Source: Paradesulfitobacterium ferrireducens (GTDB taxonomy: Bacteria > Bacillota > Desulfitobacteriia > Desulfitobacteriales > Desulfitobacteriaceae). Taken from it: 64,000 nucleotides of DNA. The notes beneath the pieces are model-generated. The model was given only the letters and a program-made list of their open reading frames with translations. It made no database searches and was not told the origin of the DNA. The stretch spans positions 236,475 through 300,474 of the forward strand of contig NZ_JAFLRH010000017.1 of NCBI RefSeq assembly GCF_017310645.1. The letters run 5' to 3'. Of the stretch, positions 17,262 through 25,868 are shown piece after piece. The translations under genes were made by a program, and so were the position numbers. Numbering within the stretch: the stretch's first letter is position 1; the number at the start of each line of letters is the position of its first letter.

Positions 17262-17846
17262 GTGGGAGAACCGGCTCAAGAAAAAGATGATCAATACACC
17301 TATGGCGATTACTTGCAGTGGGATGACGGGAAACGCTGGGAACTGATTGACGGCAAAGCGGTGGCCATGACTCCCGCCCCGTCCCGGTTGCACCAGGAAA
17401 TTGTTATGGAATTAGGGAGACAGTTTGCCAATTATCTCTTAGGCAGAACGTGCAAAGTGTATACATCCCCGTTCGATGTGCGCTTGCCTTTGGAGGGAGA
17501 AAGCGCAGAAGAAACGAAAAATGTCGTGCAGCCTGATCTGGTGCTTGTGTGTGATCCTAGGAAATTAGATGAGAAGGGTTGTCAGGGTGCCCCTGATTTA
17601 GTGATAGAAATTTTGTCCCCAGAGACTGCCAAATATGATTTAAGTGTTAAACTTAGACTATACGAGCAGGCTGGAATTGGGGAATATTGGATTATTCATC
17701 CGATGGAAGGAACCCTGCTGGCATTTCACTTAAAACAGGGGGAATATGGAAAGCCAAAAGTGTATGCTTACCCGGATAGGGTTCCCGTTAAGGCGCTGCC
17801 GGAGTTTACCCTGGATTTGAGCACAGTTTTCCTGGGAAACAAGTAG
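17262..17846 (+). CDS. Uma2-family (DUF820) putative endonuclease
   Basis: A 194-residue protein of the PD-(D/E)xK-fold Uma2 family. Diagnostic parts are the WELIDGKAVAM opening, VQPDLVLV, PDLVIEILSPET (about residues 107-118, catalytic acidic residues) and the YEQAGIGEYWIIHP motif. The family is abundant in cyanobacteria and patchy in Firmicutes, and its biological role is not established. GTG 17262 lies 8 nt after GGAGG. It is a single-gene unit with its own promoter and terminator, not part of the conserved gene order, so recent acquisition is plausible. Confidence 0.85.
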   Translation: MGEPAQEKDDQYTYGDYLQWDDGKRWELIDGKAVAMTPAPSRLHQEIVMELGRQFANYLLGRTCKVYTSPFDVRLPLEGESAEETKNVVQPDLVLVCDPRKLDEKGCQGAPDLVIEILSPETAKYDLSVKLRLYEQAGIGEYWIIHPMEGTLLAFHLKQGEYGKPKVYAYPDRVPVKALPEFTLDLSTVFLGNK

Positions 17847-17895
17847 AGCGGTCAAAGACGGTGAACCCATTATTGCATAAAAACAAATTTGTATA

Positions 17896-17944
17896 AAAGA
17901 AGCCCTTGGCTTGCCGGTTTGTTTGGTAAGCCAAGGGCTTCTTC
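17896..17944. terminator. Bidirectional terminator between Uma2 and MetF genes
   Basis: AAGAAGCCCTTGGCTT.CC pairs with GGTAAGCCAAGGGCTTCTT around a short loop; convergent genes lie on either side. Confidence 0.8.
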
Positions 17945-17948
17945 GACG

Positions 17949-19496
17949 TTAGTCTTTCTTTTTCTCCACTTTCGGGATGCCAAGGAGAGGAGCGGAGTGG
18001 TCGCGGCCGGTGTAGAAGTTGTACCAGGATGAAGTCTGGTACAGATCCCAGTTAGCCGGCGGGAGCCGGTAAGAGTCGAGTTGGGACTCTTCCCCGTATT
18101 TCTTCAGGCGGGCATAAGCTCTAACCCAAACACACTGCTTCTCGTTGGGGTAGACTTCACACCAGCCGTTATAACTGCCGCCGCAAGCTCCATTGCGCTG
18201 GTTTTTCGGGCACTGGGACATGGGGCAGAGATACCCTAGATCAAGCAGGGCGCAGTCACCACAGTCTTTACAGTCATAGAGCGCAACTTTCATGAGATGT
18301 TCAAAACCATGGTGTCGTGGATTAGATTTGCCGGAATAAATATTACGCATCATCGGGAAGAGATTTTTTCCCGGGGTAAAAATCATTGAATGCATAAAGC
18401 GGCTGAACGCTATGCCCGCACCTGCAGGAGCATCGAGCGGACGGCCTTTGCGGTTGGCCGGACGGTCACTGTTGAGGCCGGTTTTCTCGTCTTTCTCGAA
18501 ATAGTAGAAGCCGTTCGGCTGCGGGTAGTCGAATTCAGGCACCAAATCCATCCAGTTCTTGCTCAGTTCTTCCCCTTTTTCGATGATATACTCCACTTGC
18601 TCGTACTTAATGTTGTGGCCGCCGATGTGGACGCCGGCAAAGCCCATGCCTTTCATGAAGGCATACATCTTGGCGGCGCGTAGCAGACGGGCCTCTACTC
18701 CTTTATCCGGAGCATTCTTCTCCTGCTCGAGTTCGGCCAGGAGTTTGTCCGTCACCACGCAGCCGGGAAGCAGATTTTGGTTCATGATCTTGGCTGCGCC
18801 GTACGGCAGGATATAAATGTTGCCTACGATCGGGACATTAATATTATTGGCTTTGGCAAACTGCAATACTTCATGGAACTTGCGGGCGTCATATCCCAGC
18901 TGGGTTACGATAAACTGGGCGCCGGCCTGCACTTTCTTCTTCATCTTAAAATATTGAACCATGAGTTCCGCTTCCGTGGCTTTGAACGGAGAAACGGCAG
19001 CTCCGGCGAAGAAGTCGCTCGGCTGATGGAAGGTGGAACCTTTCGGTCCCGGAATCTCCAGGCCTTTATTCATGTTCCCAATGAGTTCCAGTGCATGCGT
19101 GGGGTCAAGGTCGAATACCGGCTTGGGGCGTCCCTTGAAGCCGGATACGGTATAGTCACCGGTCATGACCAAGAGGTTGCGCACTCCTGCCCGGTCCAAA
19201 GCATAGAGCTGGCTTTCCATTTGGTTGCGGTTTTTGTCTTTGCAAGTGAAGTGGACCAATGGCTCGATGCCGAGCTTGAGAATTTCCATGCCCAGGTAAT
19301 CTGCCAGCATCGCCGGGTTGCCTCCTGGGTTATCTGTAATTGTCAGCGCATGGACTTTCCCGCCCTTAGCAGCTTGTTCGGCAGCGGCCAGTGCGCTTTC
19401 CTGAGCTTTTTCCCGGGCTCCTCTGCCCGGAACCAGTTCCCAGGTTACGGATAAGGTATTCTTATCCAGTAGGGATTCTTTAAATCGGTTTTCCAT
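17949..19496 (-). CDS. metF: Methylenetetrahydrofolate reductase with MetV-like C-terminal domain
   Basis: A 515-residue protein. The first ~300 residues are a MetF TIM barrel, with FVTQLGYDARKF-type barrel strands and a TCKDKN segment. The last ~130 residues are a cysteine-rich domain with CKDCGDC, CPMSQCPKNQRNGACGG and WCEV. It resembles MetV/MTHFR_C proteins of the Wood-Ljungdahl pathway, here fused to MetF. The reaction would be reduction of methylene-THF to methyl-THF; electron donor and partner subunits are unknown. The minus-strand ATG at 19496 has GGAG 6 nt before it and is preferred over a GTG 12 nt upstream. Confidence 0.85.
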   Translation of the reverse strand: MENRFKESLLDKNTLSVTWELVPGRGAREKAQESALAAAEQAAKGGKVHALTITDNPGGNPAMLADYLGMEILKLGIEPLVHFTCKDKNRNQMESQLYALDRAGVRNLLVMTGDYTVSGFKGRPKPVFDLDPTHALELIGNMNKGLEIPGPKGSTFHQPSDFFAGAAVSPFKATEAELMVQYFKMKKKVQAGAQFIVTQLGYDARKFHEVLQFAKANNINVPIVGNIYILPYGAAKIMNQNLLPGCVVTDKLLAELEQEKNAPDKGVEARLLRAAKMYAFMKGMGFAGVHIGGHNIKYEQVEYIIEKGEELSKNWMDLVPEFDYPQPNGFYYFEKDEKTGLNSDRPANRKGRPLDAPAGAGIAFSRFMHSMIFTPGKNLFPMMRNIYSGKSNPRHHGFEHLMKVALYDCKDCGDCALLDLGYLCPMSQCPKNQRNGACGGSYNGWCEVYPNEKQCVWVRAYARLKKYGEESQLDSYRLPPANWDLYQTSSWYNFYTGRDHSAPLLGIPKVEKKKD

Positions 19497-19666
19497 ACCC
19501 TTCTCCACCTGTCCTCTCTAGATAATAAATAGATTAATTAAGAATAAATGGAAAATAATATAAAAATTAAGGCCCAACTTGTCCATTCAAACTTCATTTT
19601 ATCACATTTTTCTCTGAATTTGTTAAAGTGTTGAAATTTTTTCTTGAATAATATACTTAGCGTCAT

Positions 19667-19708
19667 CAAAAAGCCATTCCTTGCATGAAAGAAGGAAATG
19701 GCTTTTTG
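19667..19708 (-). terminator. Terminator after the glycosyltransferase gene
   Basis: AAAAAGCCATT.CCTT (19668-19682) pairs with AAGGAAATGGCTTTTT (19692-19707); on the minus strand a T-run follows. The rest of 19509-19666 is AT-rich with no recognised element. Confidence 0.75.
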
Positions 19709-19714
19709 AATTCG

Positions 19715-20560
19715 TTACTTTTTTAAAGGTGTGCTGGGAATAATCAGATGCTGCTCATAGAACCGGTTTTCCGCGGCTACGGCTTCTTCCCATTGTTCCA
19801 GAAGGTCAAAGCGCCGTTCCGGGTGGTAGCCCAGGAGTTCGTGCCTGCCGAGAGAACGGGTGACAGGTTTGTTCTGAGCCAGGGCCAGACCCATTACACA
19901 GTCCCCGATAATGGTCTCCGTGATCAGGCGGGCATGGCGGCGGTGCTTGCGCGGAGAGCGCAGCTCCTCATGGCGGATGGAGGTGCCTACTTTGATTTTT
20001 AAGTTGCTTTGTTTGGCTGAGACCAAACTCATGGGAGGGATGGCGAGCGCAATCGCGGGAATGGTGTGGAGGGCCTTGCCGGATAGGGCATGGGGGCCAT
20101 GGGTTGGCATTGCCAAGCCTAGGGTTTTTAGGAGATCAAGTTCCCGGTTGAGGCGCAAGCGGAATTTAAGCACAAGATTGGTTAGTTTGGCGCGGTTGGT
20201 GATATAGGGGTAGCAGTTGGTTAAGGCCATATCCGCTCCGTCCTGGAGGGCCTGAAGCAGGTGTTCTAAATTGGTGTAAATATTACCGGACATATCCCCG
20301 TCAACGAAGACAACCCCTTCTGCCCCAAGATGACGGGCATAGACCGCACCGATTGCCCGCGGGATGTCGATACCCAGGGACTGGGCGAAGTAAATGATAT
20401 GGATGCGGGGATCCGGAATGGAGCGGATCAGCTCCAAGGTTCGGTCACTGCATCCATTAAGAACGGGGATAATGCAACCTACCGGCAGGCGCAGGACATT
20501 GGCAAGGACGGCCAAGATGCTCTTTTCTTCATTCTGCGCAGGAATAACCGCGGTGAACAT
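19715..20560 (-). CDS. Family 2-type glycosyltransferase
   Basis: A 281-residue GT-A fold protein. It opens with VIPAQNEEKSI (residues 4-14), the nucleotide-sugar strand of GT2 enzymes, and has VFVDGDMSGN (about 88-97) with the metal-binding DxD. No transmembrane segment is evident. The acceptor and donor are unknown. It is transcribed opposite to the neighbouring yabG and is not part of the conserved B. subtilis order. Related genes often accompany clostridial sporulation loci, which is only a hint. Confidence 0.7.
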   Translation of the reverse strand: MFTAVIPAQNEEKSILAVLANVLRLPVGCIIPVLNGCSDRTLELIRSIPDPRIHIIYFAQSLGIDIPRAIGAVYARHLGAEGVVFVDGDMSGNIYTNLEHLLQALQDGADMALTNCYPYITNRAKLTNLVLKFRLRLNRELDLLKTLGLAMPTHGPHALSGKALHTIPAIALAIPPMSLVSAKQSNLKIKVGTSIRHEELRSPRKHRRHARLITETIIGDCVMGLALAQNKPVTRSLGRHELLGYHPERRFDLLEQWEEAVAAENRFYEQHLIIPSTPLKK

Positions 20561-20669
20561 CAGTTGACCTCCTTGTTCAGATATTTAGTTAGGATTGAAC
20601 ACCGATTCAATAATAATATATGCCAATTCCGCTCAGACGACATAGATTAGAGCAAAGGGGGGAAATGGT

Positions 20670-21506
20670 ATGTTTCAAGAAGGAGATATTGTGGCCCGCC
20701 GCTCCCACCGCCAGGATATATACTTCCGGATTATCCGGGTGGAGACGAGTCTGAACGGGGAGCGCTATGCGGTGCTGAAGGGGATTAACCTGCGTCTGCT
20801 GGCGGACGCGCCTTTAACCGACCTGGTAAGCAAAAGCATGCTTGATGTAGCCCATTACCAGCGCCGGGATTCACGCGAGATTTACCAGAAATTGAACCTG
20901 GTGGTACACCAACGCAAAGTAAACCAGCAAGAGCAGGGGGAGTATTTTGAGGTTCCGGGGCGGGTGGTGCATTTGGACGGAGATGAAGAATACTTAAGCC
21001 AGTGCTTAAAAACGTATAAACAGTTGGGACTTGAGGCCAAGGGAATATGTAAATCGGAAACGGAACAGCCTAACGTGATTTATCAGATTTTAAAGGAAAA
21101 TCCCACGGATATTTTGGTGCTGACGGGACACGACGGGCTTTTAAGCGGAAAAAAGGATTTTAAGAGTCTCGACAGTTATCGCAGTTCCCGGAATTTTGTG
21201 GAATCAGTACAGGAGGCTCGTCGCTTTCAGCCTAATAAAGATGCCCTGGTTATCTTTGCCGGGGCTTGCCAGTCTAACTATGAGGCAATCCTGGAGGCCG
21301 GGGCCAACTTTGCTTCATCTCCCAAGCGGATGCTGATTCATGCCTTTGATCCGGTGTTTATTGTGGAGCGGATTGCGTTTACTCCGATTGACCGGATGGT
21401 GTCGCTCAAAGAAATTATTAACCACACCATCACGGGCACGGATGGTGTTGGCGGAATCGAGACCCGGGGACAGCTGCGGCGCGGGTACCCGCGAAGTCCG
21501 TACTGA
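20670..21506 (+). CDS. yabG: Sporulation-specific protease YabG
   Basis: A 278-residue protein matching YabG (peptidase family U57). It starts with a small beta domain (EGDIVARRSHRQDIYFRI), then a linker and a domain with LVLTGHDG-like, FAGACQSNYEAI (about residues 190-201) and SSPKRMLIHAFDPV segments. YabG is made late in the mother cell and processes spore coat proteins. The nucleophile in the family is taken to be a cysteine; C194 in GACQSN is the obvious candidate (inference). It lies downstream of rsmA as in B. subtilis, though several genes are inserted between. Confidence 0.88.
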   Translation: MFQEGDIVARRSHRQDIYFRIIRVETSLNGERYAVLKGINLRLLADAPLTDLVSKSMLDVAHYQRRDSREIYQKLNLVVHQRKVNQQEQGEYFEVPGRVVHLDGDEEYLSQCLKTYKQLGLEAKGICKSETEQPNVIYQILKENPTDILVLTGHDGLLSGKKDFKSLDSYRSSRNFVESVQEARRFQPNKDALVIFAGACQSNYEAILEAGANFASSPKRMLIHAFDPVFIVERIAFTPIDRMVSLKEIINHTITGTDGVGGIETRGQLRRGYPRSPY

Positions 21507-21558
21507 CCGGGAGTCAGGTGTCAGAAGGGGGGAGAGGAGTTAGGAGCGGGTAAATATT

Positions 21559-21611
21559 AGAAAAACTCGGCTGGCGCCTAGTCTTGACGAAGGCGGCTGC
21601 CCTAGTTTTTC
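21559..21611. terminator. Imperfect terminator after yabG
   Basis: AAAAACT.GG...GCCT pairs with AGGC...CC.AGTTTTT with several mismatches; T-runs on both strands. Confidence 0.5.
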
Positions 21612-21644
21612 TTATGCACCTTCGAAGTTAGCTTTCTGATATGA

Positions 21645-21709
21645 GAAAAAACCCGGGGGTGGGCTTTGGGCTCGGGGAAGGGCCGTTGCGTTCCACCTTC
21701 CGGGTTTTT
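21645..21709 (-). terminator. Terminator after the L,D-transpeptidase gene
   Basis: AAAAACCCGG and CCGGGTTTTT enclose a further partly paired stem; on the minus strand it lies just after the gene. Confidence 0.7.
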
Positions 21710-21725
21710 ATTTGAAAGAGTTCCG

Positions 21726-22064
21726 TTAGGGTTCAATGATGACCGGGGTGCCGACTTCGACATTGCGGAAGAGTTCTTCAACATGGTAGTTGTACATGCG
21801 GATGCACCCTTTGGAGATTGCTTTGCCGATGCTTGAGGGGTCGCTGGTGCCGTGGATGCCGTAGCCAGGCTTGGACAGGCCCAGCCAGCGGCTGCCGAAT
21901 ACTCCACCCGGATCCAGCCTTTTTTCAGCGATGGAAAAGCGTCCAACCGGGGTTGGAGTGCTTGCTTTGCCGACGGCAATCGGAAAGCGGCGTAAGAGTA
22001 CATTTCCTTCGTAGAGCTCGAGCTGGCGGCGGTCTTTATGAATTCGAATCAGGCGGGAAGACAT
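21726..22064 (-). CDS. Small L,D-transpeptidase (YkuD) domain protein
   Basis: A 112-residue protein consisting only of a YkuD catalytic domain. The active-site signature is intact: HGT (about residues 71-73) and SKGCIRM (about 84-90), with the catalytic Cys in GCIRM. L,D-transpeptidases make 3-3 peptidoglycan cross-links or attach proteins to the wall. Odd features are the absence of a signal peptide, transmembrane helix or LysM module. It may act in the cell interior or spore compartment, or exit by an unknown route. It is divergently oriented to cphB. Confidence 0.85.
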   Translation of the reverse strand: MSSRLIRIHKDRRQLELYEGNVLLRRFPIAVGKASTPTPVGRFSIAEKRLDPGGVFGSRWLGLSKPGYGIHGTSDPSSIGKAISKGCIRMYNYHVEELFRNVEVGTPVIIEP

Positions 22065-22186
22065 CTAAACCCCCTCCCCTGTATTTCATTTTCTATCTAT
22101 GATATGACACGGAAATGAAATATGTAGGTTGTTTGCATAATCTCAGCCCTTTTGCGCTGAAACTAATGGCATTGGAGGGATCGATT

Positions 22187-22993
22187 TTGAGTGAACATAT
22201 TGAAGGCAAGCTGATGATTATCGGGGGAGCTGAGGATAAAGAGGGAGAGTGCCGCATTCTCAGGCATTTTGTGGCGGAGGCCGGAGGGCGGGAGAGCCGG
22301 ATCACAGTGCTGACTGCAGCAACGGAATACCCGCGACAGGTCGGGGCGCAATATGAACAGCTTTTTTCGCGCCTGGGAGCGAAAGAGGTTGATGTACTTG
22401 ATGTCTGCGACCGCAGCCAGGCTAACTCCGAGGGGTTAGTGCAGCAGTTAAACAAGGCTACAGGCGTATTCTTTACCGGAGGAGACCAGTTAAGGATTAC
22501 CGGTTTGCTCGGAGGCACCTTGGCCGGGAGAGCCCTGCACCGCCTCTATGAACGGGGAGTTATCATCGCCGGCACCAGTGCGGGTGCATCCGTGATGTCG
22601 GATACGATGATCGTGGGCGGGGAGGCCGGAACCCCGAAAAAAGACACCATTACCATGGCCCCGGGGCTAGGCCTGATCAGGGCTGTCGTGATTGACCAGC
22701 ATTTCGCGCAGAGGGGGCGAATCGGCAGGCTTTTGGCTTCCGTGGCCCAGAATCCCTACGTGCTCGGAGTAGGGATTGATGAAGATACCGCAATCCTAGT
22801 GACTGAAAATGGGGAATTTACAGTTGTCGGGAGCCAGACGGTGACAGTCGTGGATGCTTCCCCTTCAGCATCAACCAATGTTTCCGAATCTTCTCCCGGG
22901 CAGCCGTTAGTGCTAAGTCCGGTATTTATGCATGTTTTGTCAGAAGGATACCGTTTTGATCTCAAACGCCGGGTGTCCTTGCTGAATACATAA
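22187..22993 (+). CDS. cphB: Cyanophycinase
   Basis: A 268-residue peptidase of the S51/class I glutamine-amidotransferase-like fold. It shows KLMIIGGAEDK at the N-terminus, VFFTGGDQLRI and the nucleophile elbow GTSAGAS (about residues 131-137). Cyanophycinase cleaves the storage polymer cyanophycin to beta-Asp-Arg dipeptides. TTG 22187 is chosen because GGAGGGA ends 6 nt before it and the product then matches family length; an upstream ATG at 22115 would add 24 unconserved residues. The cyanophycin synthetase gene follows 54 bp downstream. Confidence 0.9.
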   Translation: MSEHIEGKLMIIGGAEDKEGECRILRHFVAEAGGRESRITVLTAATEYPRQVGAQYEQLFSRLGAKEVDVLDVCDRSQANSEGLVQQLNKATGVFFTGGDQLRITGLLGGTLAGRALHRLYERGVIIAGTSAGASVMSDTMIVGGEAGTPKKDTITMAPGLGLIRAVVIDQHFAQRGRIGRLLASVAQNPYVLGVGIDEDTAILVTENGEFTVVGSQTVTVVDASPSASTNVSESSPGQPLVLSPVFMHVLSEGYRFDLKRRVSLLNT

Positions 22994-23047
22994 AGCGAAA
23001 AAGGTTAAAATAATAGAGGTGTGGTTGAAAGGAGGACTTAAACTTCG

Positions 23048-25705
23048 ATGGAGATAAAACAAGTCCAGGCGATCGAGGGGGCTAATGTCTATAGTTATCG
23101 TCCGGTCATACGGGCGGTGATAGACCTCCAGGAATGGACGGAGGTCATGACCAATACCCTCGGAGATTTTAATCAACGCCTGGTGAGTTGTTTACCGACC
23201 CTGGCAGAGCATTACTGTGCACGCGGACGAGTGGGCGGTTTTTTGGAGCGCCTTCAGGAAGGGACGTTACTGGGCCACACGCTCGAACATATGACGATTG
23301 AGTTGTTGACTCTGGCAGGACAGCATATTCGATATGGCAAGACAATGGCCTTGCCGGAGCAGCCAGGCCTCTATGAGATAATTTTTAACTATGAGTCACG
23401 GGAAGGAGCCATCGCGGCTTTTGAACAGGCCTTTAAGCTATTGCAGGAACTGCTTAAGGGCAAAAACATAGAACCGGAAGCAGTCGCGGAGATTGTAAGA
23501 GGGTTGAAGGAGATTATTGCTGATTATAGTTTAGGGGTTACGACCAAGTCTATTTTAGAAGCTTGTGAGGAGCGGGGGATACCGGTTCAGCGCCTTACAG
23601 GCGGAAGTTTACTGCAGCTTGGATATGGACGCTACCAACGGCGCCTGCAAGCGGCCATGACGGATCAGACCAGCTGCATCGGGGTCGATATCGCCTGCGA
23701 TAAGGTTTTAACCAAGAAATTGCTAAGTGAAAGCGGTGTACCTGTCCCCTATGGAAGTGTCGTTTCCACTGAAGATGAAGCGGTTGAGGCGTTTCGCCTA
23801 ATCGGAGATAAAGTTGTGGTAAAACCTTATGACGGCAACCAGGGCAAAGGGGTAAGCCTTCGATTGGAGAGTGAGTCCGAGGTCCGGGCCGCCTTTAAGC
23901 TGGCCCAAAATTTCGGACAAGATGTGATTGTGGAAAAATATATCCCCGGGCGTAATTACCGTTTGTTGGTGATCGGAGGAAAATTCATGGCGGCGGCAGA
24001 GCGTATCCCGGCCAGTGTTACCGGAGACGGTCACTCGACCATTGAAGAATTAGTCGAAAAAGCGAATCAGGATCCGGCGCGCGGGGATGACCATGAAAAG
24101 GCATTGACTAAAATCAAGCTGGACGCAGTCGTACACTTGACTTTGGCTCAGAAGAAGCTGACGCTGGCATCGATTCCGCGTAAGGGTGAGGCCGTAAGCT
24201 TACGGGACAGTGCCAATCTTAGCACAGGAGGCATTGCGGAGGATGTTACCTCAATGGTTCATCCGGATAATGCGGATTTGGCCGAATACGCGGCCAAGGT
24301 CATTGGGCTTGATATAGCCGGAGTAGACTTAGTGATTGAGGATATTGGGAAATCATACCGGGAACAATGCTGTAAAATCATCGAAGTCAATGCGGCTCCC
24401 GGAATCCGGATGCACCAGTTTCCCGCTTTGGGACAGCCGCGGAATATCGGAAAAAGGATTGTTGAGCAGGTTATGCCCACGGGTAATGGCCGGATTCCTA
24501 TTGTCGCAATTACAGGGACCAATGGTAAAACGACTACCACCCGCCTTATTGGAAAGATGCTCTTAGATCAGGATATCGCCGTAGGGATGACTACTACGGA
24601 TGGGATATATGTGAAAGGCAAGCTCCTAGTAGAAGGGGATACAACCGGACCGGAAAGTACTCGCATTATTTTAAGGCATCCGGAGGTTCAAGCGGCGGTC
24701 TTAGAAACGGCCCGCGGCGGTATCCTGCGTTCCGGCCTCGGGTATGACTATGCGGATGTGGCGGTCATTACGAACGTCTCTGCGGATCACTTAGGTCAGT
24801 ATGGGGTGGAGACCATAGAAGATGTCGCCCATGTTAAAAGTTTAGTGGCAGAGGTTGTGAAACCGCACAGTTATGTGGTGCTCAATGCCGATGATCCGTA
24901 TGTTGTCCAAATGGCACACCGCACCCGGGGGAAAGTGATTTATTTTAGCGTGGAGAAGGATAACCTCCATGTGCGCAAGCACCTGGCCCGGGGCGGGGTC
25001 GCTGTGTTTGTGCGGCGGGGGCATATCTTAATGTGTCAAGGTTCAGCAGAATATAAGATTTGTTCGGTCAGGCAAATTCCGATTACTTGGGAGGGGAGAG
25101 CCAGACACAATGTGGAGAATGCTTTGGCAGCTGTAGCCGCGGGCTGGGCCTTGGGTCTAAGCACGGACGCTTTGCGCGAATCTCTGATGGGCTTTTACTC
25201 TGACGAAAAACACAACCGGGGACGCTTAAATTTTTACCGTTTAGGCGGAGTTAAAGTCGTCATAGACTACGGCCACAACCCGAAAGGAATCGAGGAGGTA
25301 GCTCTAACCCTCAAGAAATTTAAAGGGCGTTCCTTGGTAGGATGTATTACCGTACCTGGAGACCGGCCTGAACAAACAGTGAGGGAGGTGGCCAGAGTGG
25401 CGGCCAAAGGCTTTAAGCGCCTGATTATCCGGGAAGATGAGGATTTGAGGGGCCGCCAGCCGGGGGAAATTGCTGGGATCCTCTTTGAGGAAGCAGTGGC
25501 CGCAGGGATGCCTCCTCAAAAAATCTCGGTCGTACTTAATGAGAGAGAGGCTTTTTGCTACGGTTTGGATAGTTGCCGTCCCGGGGATATCTTTGTGATG
25601 TTTTACGAACATCTTGACCCGATAGAAGAAGAGATTAGGCTGAGACAGGAGCGCGAGCAATCTGAATTCCTAACTCTGGACGAGGTGGTTGCCTCAGTGA
25701 CCTAA
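23048..25705 (+). CDS. cphA: Cyanophycin synthetase
   Basis: An 885-residue enzyme with the full CphA architecture: an N-terminal domain, an ATP-grasp domain (about 215-480, with VVVKPYDGNQGKGVSL) and a C-terminal Mur-ligase domain. Its P-loop AITGTNGKTTTTR lies near residue 490. The first ATP site adds aspartate to the backbone and the second adds arginine to the side chain, giving the N/C reserve polymer cyanophycin. AAGGAGG precedes the ATG. Together with cphB it allows both synthesis and mobilisation. The pair occupies the position of veg-sspF in B. subtilis, which are not seen here. Confidence 0.95.
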   Translation: MEIKQVQAIEGANVYSYRPVIRAVIDLQEWTEVMTNTLGDFNQRLVSCLPTLAEHYCARGRVGGFLERLQEGTLLGHTLEHMTIELLTLAGQHIRYGKTMALPEQPGLYEIIFNYESREGAIAAFEQAFKLLQELLKGKNIEPEAVAEIVRGLKEIIADYSLGVTTKSILEACEERGIPVQRLTGGSLLQLGYGRYQRRLQAAMTDQTSCIGVDIACDKVLTKKLLSESGVPVPYGSVVSTEDEAVEAFRLIGDKVVVKPYDGNQGKGVSLRLESESEVRAAFKLAQNFGQDVIVEKYIPGRNYRLLVIGGKFMAAAERIPASVTGDGHSTIEELVEKANQDPARGDDHEKALTKIKLDAVVHLTLAQKKLTLASIPRKGEAVSLRDSANLSTGGIAEDVTSMVHPDNADLAEYAAKVIGLDIAGVDLVIEDIGKSYREQCCKIIEVNAAPGIRMHQFPALGQPRNIGKRIVEQVMPTGNGRIPIVAITGTNGKTTTTRLIGKMLLDQDIAVGMTTTDGIYVKGKLLVEGDTTGPESTRIILRHPEVQAAVLETARGGILRSGLGYDYADVAVITNVSADHLGQYGVETIEDVAHVKSLVAEVVKPHSYVVLNADDPYVVQMAHRTRGKVIYFSVEKDNLHVRKHLARGGVAVFVRRGHILMCQGSAEYKICSVRQIPITWEGRARHNVENALAAVAAGWALGLSTDALRESLMGFYSDEKHNRGRLNFYRLGGVKVVIDYGHNPKGIEEVALTLKKFKGRSLVGCITVPGDRPEQTVREVARVAAKGFKRLIIREDEDLRGRQPGEIAGILFEEAVAAGMPPQKISVVLNEREAFCYGLDSCRPGDIFVMFYEHLDPIEEEIRLRQEREQSEFLTLDEVVASVT

Positions 25706-25755
25706 GATTACGGCTTAGGTAAGCTAAACAGTACAAAACGGTATAGGGTAAGGGA

Positions 25756-25801
25756 AAAGGGGGAGAATCGGTAAACGATGAAATCGGGTCTTCCCCTTCG
25801 T
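25756..25801 (+). terminator. Weak terminator-like hairpin after cphA
   Basis: AAGGGGGAGA and TCTTCCCCTT pair at 9 of 10 positions around a ~20-nt loop; the T-run is poor. Confidence 0.35.
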
Positions 25802-25838
25802 CTTGTTAATGGGTATAATAGGAGGAAATATAAGCTTA

Positions 25839-25868
25839 ATGTTCGGAAAGGGCCGGGTTTATGTCTGA
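25839..25868 (+). other. Possible 9-codon leader frame overlapping ispE
   Basis: AGGAGG (25820-25825) is followed by an ATG at 25839 opening a 9-codon frame whose TGA overlaps the ispE start region. TATAAT at 25814-25819 overlaps this ribosome site, so if that is the real -10 the site would not be transcribed. Confidence 0.2.

Noticed and set aside
18777..19454. A 225-codon plus-strand open frame
   Set aside because: It is antisense to the well-supported metF gene and shows no motif or ribosome site.
23000..23047. Search for veg or sspF between yabG and ispE
   Set aside because: No short frame with Veg or SASP motifs was found in any gap of this interval.
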